In this document: positions 4,987-9,263 of the stretch, piece by piece
Position numbering within the stretch: the first letter of the stretch is position 1
Layout: every line of letters begins with the position of its first letter
Source of the DNA: Planctomycetota bacterium
GTDB taxonomy: Bacteria; Planctomycetota; Planctomycetia; Pirellulales; Lacipirellulaceae
Direction: 5' to 3'
DNA: 9,263 bases
NCBI GenBank assembly: GCA_029259975.1
Contig: JAJDEE010000342.1
Coordinates: forward strand, 1-9,263
Made by a program: the position numbers and the translations under genes
The notes under the pieces: generated by a model
Seen by the model: the letters and a program-made list of their open reading frames with translations, nothing else
Told to the model about the DNA's origin: nothing
Databases searched by the model: none

Positions 4987-7136
4987 TTGCCGATGCTTTA
5001 GTGCCCGACGTGTTGGGTGCAGGTATCATTTTTGCCACGTCGCCATTCGAGTGGCTGCTTGTAATTTTGCAGGTAAGCCTTGGGCTGGGCACGGTCATCT
5101 TCGTTCACGAATTGGGTCACTTCGCCGTTGCCAAAATGTGTGGCGTCAAATGCGACAAGTTTTTCATCGGTTTTGATGTTGGCGGCTACAAAATCAGTCG
5201 CCAGTGGGGCGAGACCGAATACGGCATCGGCATCCTTCCGCTCGGCGGCTACGTCAAGATGCTCGGCCAAGACGACAATCCGGCCAACATCGCCGAACAA
5301 GTGCGTGAATCAGAAGTCAGCGGCGAAAGCAATAATACCACCAAAGAAATCGTTGGCCCTGATGGCGAAAAGTTTGTCGTGGACAGCCGCAGCTACCTCG
5401 CCAAAACCGTGCCGCAGCGCATGGCGATTATCTCTGCCGGCGTGATCATGAATGTCTTCTTCGCCGTCATTTTTGCGGCCATCGCTTACGGCTTGGGCGT
5501 ACCGGTTGTGCCGAGCATCGTGTCGCATGTCGCACCTGGATCGGCGGCATACGAGGCCGATATTCGCCCTGGTGACGAGATCGTCGCGATTGGCGAGACG
5601 CAGAACCCTTCGTTCAACCAGCTCATGCAAAGCGTGACTCTAGGCGACTTGGAAAATGGCCTCGAATTCAAAGTGCGGCGTGCTGCAACCGACGAGGTCG
5701 AATCGATCAACCTGCTGCCACGACAAAACTCAGGCCGCCTAGCCAGGGTCGGAATTGCTTCTCCATTCACTCTGCGAATGTCCGAAGTGAAACCTGTGTT
5801 TGATGACAGTTCTGCCGCAAACGCCTCTAGCGCCTTTCAGGCAGGCGACGAAATCGTCGCGGTGAACGGGCAGCAGATAGACGACTACCACGAATGGCTG
5901 GCCCAGCTGGTTCAGGAAGTAGACCAACCGATCGAGGTCACGGTCCGTCGGGGGGGAACGCCGCCCGAAGATGACCGTTTTGGGAAACGCGAAGGCGGCG
6001 AGATCGTATCGATGACCGTCCCGGCGCAGCCGATGGTCCGGCTTGGTTTGGCGATGGAGATGGGCAAGATCGTTGCCGTTCAGAAAAACTCTCCTGCAGC
6101 GGAAAAGGGCCTTGAGCCGGGCGACTTTATCGACAGGATCAGCTATGCCGACGACACGGCTGCTAGCCAAGCACTCGCAGGCAAGGAGTTTGACGACCCG
6201 ATCGCCTTGCCCGAACAGCTCCGCCAAATGGCCGATGATAACCGTACAATCCGTCTCTCAGTCAGGCGCTCGACCTCAGGGGGCGATGGACGGCAAGAGA
6301 GCGAAAAAATCGATCTTCCATTACGAACCGTGACTTGGAATGAGCCTGCTGGCAGCGAGGACGACCCACTTTCGGCGCCCGCTTTGGGGATCGCCTATCG
6401 TGTACTCAACCGTGTCCGAAACGTACTGGCCGACAGCCCAGCTGCAAAAGCCGGTTTGCAGGGAGGCGACGTGATCACGCAAGCTGAATTTATTCTACCG
6501 GAAAAGAAGAAGGGTAAAAAATTAGACGCACTCAAGTTTGGAGTCGATGGCAAACACAATTGGCCAGTGTTCGTCGAGCTGCTTCAACAACAATACCCAG
6601 GTACAGAAGTCAAGTTGACTTACAAACGGGACGGCGAGGTCGCCACGACTACACTCGCACCGGCGGTTGCCGAGGGACAATTCGTCGTGTCTCGCGGTTT
6701 TAATTTTACTCAGATCAAACGCTTGAAAATCGCCAACACGCTAGGCGAGCAATTCCAGCTGGGCTTCGATAACACCAAGGACTCGCTCAGTATGGTGTTT
6801 CGTTTCCTTCGTAAGATCGGCTCGCAGATACCGATCTCCATGCTGGGCGGCCCGATCACGATCGCCAAAGCAGCCGGCTATTCGGCTTTTGAAGGCCCTG
6901 GCAAGCTGCTCTTGTTTCTCACTATGCTCAGCGCCAACTTAGCAGTCATCAACTTCATGCCGATTCCGATGCTTGATGGTGGTCACATGGTCTTTCTCGC
7001 CTGGGAAGGTATCCGCGGGCGCCCCGCTAGCGAAAAATTCGTGGTTGCCCTCCACACGGTCGGCTTTGTCTGCATTATTTCGCTGATGGTGTACGTCCTG
7101 GGGCTTGATCTAAATATCTTTCCTCGGCATATGTAG
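4971..7136 (+). CDS. rseP: RseP-type site-2 zinc metalloprotease with four PDZ-like repeats
   Basis: RseP is an intramembrane metalloprotease (M50B) that cuts membrane-spanning anti-sigma factors and remnant signal peptides. The first membrane segment (about 28-50) carries the zinc site HELGH (46-50). GGYVKMLGQDD follows, with a second membrane segment at about 155-177. PDZ-like repeats then lie at roughly 178-258 (AYEADIRPGDEIVAI), 265-355 (FQAGDEIVAVNG), 360-450 (EKGLEPGDFID) and 470-565 (AKAGLQGGDVIT). The C-terminal part has LGGPITIAKAAG and the second catalytic motif NFMPIPMLDGGH, with Asp669 as zinc ligand, followed by a last membrane segment. At 721 residues it is far longer than E. 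coli RseP (about 450, two PDZ domains); the extra length is in the PDZ array. The second repeat is the most degenerate. The start overlaps dxr by 16 bases, so the two are cotranscribed. The TTG start is chosen on Shine-Dalgarno spacing. Its anti-sigma substrate is not in the window. Confidence 0.96.
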   Translation: MGMSMIADALVPDVLGAGIIFATSPFEWLLVILQVSLGLGTVIFVHELGHFAVAKMCGVKCDKFFIGFDVGGYKISRQWGETEYGIGILPLGGYVKMLGQDDNPANIAEQVRESEVSGESNNTTKEIVGPDGEKFVVDSRSYLAKTVPQRMAIISAGVIMNVFFAVIFAAIAYGLGVPVVPSIVSHVAPGSAAYEADIRPGDEIVAIGETQNPSFNQLMQSVTLGDLENGLEFKVRRAATDEVESINLLPRQNSGRLARVGIASPFTLRMSEVKPVFDDSSAANASSAFQAGDEIVAVNGQQIDDYHEWLAQLVQEVDQPIEVTVRRGGTPPEDDRFGKREGGEIVSMTVPAQPMVRLGLAMEMGKIVAVQKNSPAAEKGLEPGDFIDRISYADDTAASQALAGKEFDDPIALPEQLRQMADDNRTIRLSVRRSTSGGDGRQESEKIDLPLRTVTWNEPAGSEDDPLSAPALGIAYRVLNRVRNVLADSPAAKAGLQGGDVITQAEFILPEKKKGKKLDALKFGVDGKHNWPVFVELLQQQYPGTEVKLTYKRDGEVATTTLAPAVAEGQFVVSRGFNFTQIKRLKIANTLGEQFQLGFDNTKDSLSMVFRFLRKIGSQIPISMLGGPITIAKAAGYSAFEGPGKLLLFLTMLSANLAVINFMPIPMLDGGHMVFLAWEGIRGRPASEKFVVALHTVGFVCIISLMVYVLGLDLNIFPRHM

Positions 7137-7156
7137 CTGGGTGGTCAGCGTTCATC

Positions 7157-7165
7157 TGCTAGAAT
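7157..7165 (+). promoter_or_regulatory. Candidate extended -10 promoter for the 7216 gene
   Basis: TGCTAGAAT in the 79-base gap after rseP matches an extended -10 (TGN followed by five of six TATAAT bases). Transcription would start about 35 bases before the AGGAG ribosome binding site of the next gene. No good -35 is visible. It would allow the nucleotidyltransferase and cobL genes to be expressed apart from rseP. Confidence 0.3.
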
Positions 7166-7204
7166 GGAGGGCAGCACTCCTGATTTTCAGGTGCGCTAGA
7201 AACC

Positions 7205-7209
7205 AGGAG
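7205..7209 (+). promoter_or_regulatory. Ribosome binding site that sets the start at 7216
   Basis: AGGAG lies six bases before the ATG at 7216. The reading frame is open back to a GTG at 7141, but that start has no Shine-Dalgarno, lies five bases after the rseP stop, and would add a 25-residue Arg/Cys/hydrophobic extension of no recognisable kind. A second ATG at 7212 is out of frame. Confidence 0.75.
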
Positions 7210-7215
7210 ACATGC

Positions 7216-7848
7216 ATGCTGATCGATACCGGATTGACTTTTCGCGAGATGATGATGAACGATCCCTTACCGTTGGGTAAGATTCAACAGGCGGTACTCG
7301 ACTATCTTCAGGATCGCGACGACGCGGCCCTATTTGGGGCGATGGCAGTGAATGCCTACGTTGATCAACGTCGCATGACCGAGGATGTCGATATTATTTC
7401 AACTCGTGCTAAGGAGCTTGCGGAAGAACTACGCCAACATCTCAATGAACTCTTTTCCATCGCGGTGCGGCTTCGTACGGTGGGAGATGGGGCCGGTTAC
7501 CGTCTTTATCAAATAGCCAAGCCCAAGAATCGTCATCTAGTCGATCTACGGACCGTCGATGCGCTACCGCCTACTGAGCGGATCGATGGTGTGTTGGTCT
7601 CGAGTCCAGCCGAAATAATCGCCAGCAAAGTGGTCGCCTGTTGCGGACGCAAAGGTCAGCCTAAGTCTTTTACCGACCGGCGCGATTTGGCAGTGCTGCT
7701 GTTGACTTTCCCCGAACTTAAATCCGAAGCAGGTCCCGTTCAAAATCGGCTTGCCACAAAGAAAAGCTCGCCGGAAATCGCGGCACTATGGCTGGAATTG
7801 GTTGCCGAGGAGATTCTTACAGAACACGAAGACGACGAGTTTCTCTAA
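7216..7848 (+). CDS. Nucleotidyltransferase-fold protein (AbiEii/MNT-like), function unknown
   Basis: The 210-residue protein shows the pattern of the minimal nucleotidyltransferase fold. LFGAMAVNAY (40-49) occupies the place of the helix-capping hG[GS] motif, with Ala-Met instead of the usual Gly-Gly or Gly-Ser. RMTEDVDII follows, with the metal-binding pair Asp57 and Asp59. HLVDLRTVD (about 107-115), with Asp110, fits the third acidic position. SSPAEIIASKVVA and FTDRRDLAVLLL resemble the downstream segment of AbiEii-like and related proteins, where a Lys and a D-x-x-D/D-x-x-L pattern recur. Proteins of this superfamily transfer nucleotides to RNA, proteins or small molecules; some are toxins with a separate antitoxin. 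No antitoxin-like gene adjoins it, so I do not call a toxin-antitoxin pair. GC content varies between sampled stretches (about 45-58 %). It ends 20 bases before cobL and may be cotranscribed with it. The fold call is fairly good, the function open. Confidence 0.75.
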   Translation: MLIDTGLTFREMMMNDPLPLGKIQQAVLDYLQDRDDAALFGAMAVNAYVDQRRMTEDVDIISTRAKELAEELRQHLNELFSIAVRLRTVGDGAGYRLYQIAKPKNRHLVDLRTVDALPPTERIDGVLVSSPAEIIASKVVACCGRKGQPKSFTDRRDLAVLLLTFPELKSEAGPVQNRLATKKSSPEIAALWLELVAEEILTEHEDDEFL

Positions 7849-7868
7849 CACTGAAGACTGATACTGTC

Positions 7869-9113
7869 ATGCCCAACAATACACGCCCTGTTTCAATCAT
7901 CGGCATCGGCGACGATGGTCTTGCTGCTGTATCCGAGTCGACGCGGCAGTTGATTCTTGGCGCCGAAGTTTTGGCGGGCAGCAAGCGTACCTTAGCTCTT
8001 GTGCCCGAGGCAAAGGGCCAGCATTTGACCGTGAGTGGCGACTTGGAAGATGTGGTCGAGAAAATTGGTACTGCGGGCGACGCTAAGATTGTGTTGCTGG
8101 TGGTCGGCGACCCGCTTTTTTATGGTTTGGCACGTTTCCTGTGCGAAAAACTCGGACATGACCGTTGCGAAATCATTCCTCATGTCAGCAGTATGCAGAT
8201 TGCGTTTGCTCGGGTGAAAGAAAGCTGGGACGAAGCTTATTTGACCAACTTGGCCAATCATTCGCTCGACACGGTGATCCAGCGCATACGCACTGCCGAA
8301 AAAGTCGGACTGTTTACGACCGAGCAAAATGGTCCGGCGGCGGTGGCACAAGCGCTGCTGGATCGCAAGATCGACTATTTTACGGTTTACGTTTGCGAAA
8401 ACCTGGGTGCCCGCAACGAACGTGTCACGCGCGGCACGATCGCAGAGATTGCCAAAGATTCGTTTGAATCGCTTAACGTGATGGTCCTGGTGCGCGACGC
8501 CGATGTCCCCGACCGTCCACGCGACTTGCAAGCGAGTAGTCTGTTTGGCAATCCCGACGACGCGTTCGTCCAGTCGACTCCTAAGCATGGGTTGCTAACT
8601 CCGGCCGAAATTCGCACGATGGCGTTGGCTCAGATGGCCCTACATTCTCGCAGTGTTGTCTGGGATATCGGCGCCGGCTGTGGGACGGTCAGCGTTGAAG
8701 CCGCTCTACTGGCTCCTGGGGGCCAAGTTTATGCGGTCGAGCAAGACGCGGTGGACGAAACATTTATTCGCGAGAATGCCGAACGATTTGGCGTTGGCAA
8801 CGTGACACCAGTCCTCGGCCGCGCCCCGGAAGTTTGGGCCGCGCTGCCCGACCCGGACGCGATTTTTATCGAAGGCAGCGGCCGCGAGGTAGTACGATTG
8901 GCCGAGCTTGCCTTCGGACGCCTGCAACCAGGGGGCCGACTCGTCGCCAACCTCGTCAGCATCGGTGCGTTGGAAGAACTTCGCCAAGCCTTGGCCAAGT
9001 GTACGGCTGAGGTGCAAGTTTGGATGATCAACGTGGCGCGCGGAACCGACCAATTGGAGCGACTGACGTTCGACGCGCTGAAACCGACATTTCTGATTGC
9101 GGCTGGGAAGTAG
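7869..9113 (+). CDS. cobL: Precorrin-6Y C5,15-methyltransferase (decarboxylating), CbiE-CbiT fusion
   Basis: CobL uses S-adenosylmethionine to methylate precorrin-6B (precorrin-6Y in older naming) at C5 and C15 and to decarboxylate the C12 acetate side chain during cobalamin biosynthesis. The 414-residue length fits a two-domain fusion. The N-terminal CbiE domain (about 1-205) has VSIIGIGDDGL (8-18), the GSKR segment and GDPLFYG (80-86) typical of tetrapyrrole methylases. The C-terminal CbiT domain (about 240-414) has TPAEIR (244-249) and the SAM-binding WDIGAGCGTVSVEAA (265-279). FIEGSGR stands where many CbiT domains have an FIGG-type loop. The ATG at 7869 starts directly before the first beta strand; it has no good Shine-Dalgarno, so coupling to the gene ending at 7848 is possible. 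No other cobalamin gene is in the window. It converges on the next gene with a nine-base gap. Confidence 0.93.
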   Translation: MPNNTRPVSIIGIGDDGLAAVSESTRQLILGAEVLAGSKRTLALVPEAKGQHLTVSGDLEDVVEKIGTAGDAKIVLLVVGDPLFYGLARFLCEKLGHDRCEIIPHVSSMQIAFARVKESWDEAYLTNLANHSLDTVIQRIRTAEKVGLFTTEQNGPAAVAQALLDRKIDYFTVYVCENLGARNERVTRGTIAEIAKDSFESLNVMVLVRDADVPDRPRDLQASSLFGNPDDAFVQSTPKHGLLTPAEIRTMALAQMALHSRSVVWDIGAGCGTVSVEAALLAPGGQVYAVEQDAVDETFIRENAERFGVGNVTPVLGRAPEVWAALPDPDAIFIEGSGREVVRLAELAFGRLQPGGRLVANLVSIGALEELRQALAKCTAEVQVWMINVARGTDQLERLTFDALKPTFLIAAGK

Positions 9114-9122
9114 CAAGTTGCC

Positions 9123-9263
9123 CTAAACAAGAACCGCTTCGCGTTGAGGCGCGATGCAGGTCTCATAAAACTCTTCGATATCTGCTTCTGGCCCCATGAC
9201 GATTACGACATCGCCGGCGGTAAGGATTTCGTCGTCTTTAGGATTGAAGACAGTTTCGCCATC
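9123..9263 (-). CDS. TrkA-C (RCK_C) domain protein, C-terminal end (5' end outside window)
   Basis: The last 46 codons and a TAG stop (9123-9125) are visible. The reading begins DGETVFNPKDDEIL and continues TAGDVVIVMGPEADIEEF, which is the final part of a TrkA-C domain: the NP-x(4)-L-x-AGD-x-hhhhG pattern of regulatory domains on potassium channels, Trk/Ktr subunits and some anion transporters. A short tail ending REAVLV follows. The domain binds ligands and gates K+ channels or transporters in known members. The rest of the gene, including any membrane pore or TrkA-N nucleotide-binding domain, lies outside. It is convergent with cobL, and I see no terminator hairpin in the nine bases between them. 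Confidence 0.82.
   Translation of the reverse strand, partial: DGETVFNPKDDEILTAGDVVIVMGPEADIEEFYETCIAPQREAVLV

Noticed and set aside
7216..9113. Nucleotidyltransferase gene and the next gene as a toxin-antitoxin pair
   Set aside because: The neighbour is a clear cobalamin biosynthesis enzyme and not an antitoxin, and the upstream neighbour is rseP.
9105..9130. Bidirectional terminator between cobL and the TrkA-C gene
   Set aside because: The gap is nine bases and I find no stem with a U-tract on either strand.

Overview
The window looks like a chromosomal stretch from a planctomycete, probably of the Pirellula/Lacipirellula type. The clues are a secreted protease ending in a dockerin-like Asp/Gly repeat region, an RseP-type protease much longer than the proteobacterial one, and a GC-rich housekeeping background. 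The assignment is an inference from protein style; there is no rRNA in the window to test it.

Layout. On the minus strand, 1-926 is the N-terminal half of the membrane AAA protease FtsH, cut by the window edge. An intergenic stretch of about 380 bases follows. It holds a strong imperfect hairpin (948-1023) built from 14-base tandem repeats, and several smaller inverted repeats. All complete genes then run on the plus strand: a small exported protein of unknown function (1311-1967), a secreted subtilisin-like protease (1982-3808), dxr/ispC of the MEP isoprenoid pathway (3805-4986), a site-2 protease RseP with four PDZ-like repeats (4971-7136), an orphan nucleotidyltransferase-fold protein (7216-7848) and the cobalamin enzyme CobL/CbiET (7869-9113). 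At the right edge, 9123-9263 on the minus strand is the C-terminus of a TrkA-C (RCK_C) domain protein, convergent with cobL.

How the genes relate. The small exported gene, the protease, dxr and rseP are packed with overlapping or nearly touching ends (ATGA overlaps at 1964-1967, 3805-3808 and 4983-4986), so they are probably cotranscribed and in part translationally coupled. The first two differ in style from their neighbours: three sampled 60-base stretches give roughly 38-47 % GC, against 63-70 % in samples of ftsH, dxr and rseP. They look like an accessory cassette placed in front of the conserved dxr-rseP pair. FtsH and RseP are both membrane-protein quality-control proteases, but they are divergently transcribed here. 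The nucleotidyltransferase and cobL follow rseP after a short gap with a possible promoter.

The points most worth a second look are the Glu in the position of the catalytic Asp in the subtilase, the low-GC cassette that may now drive dxr expression, and the large hairpin in the presumed ftsH leader. I found no clear evidence of a wholly new system; the strongest candidate is the two-gene secreted cassette.
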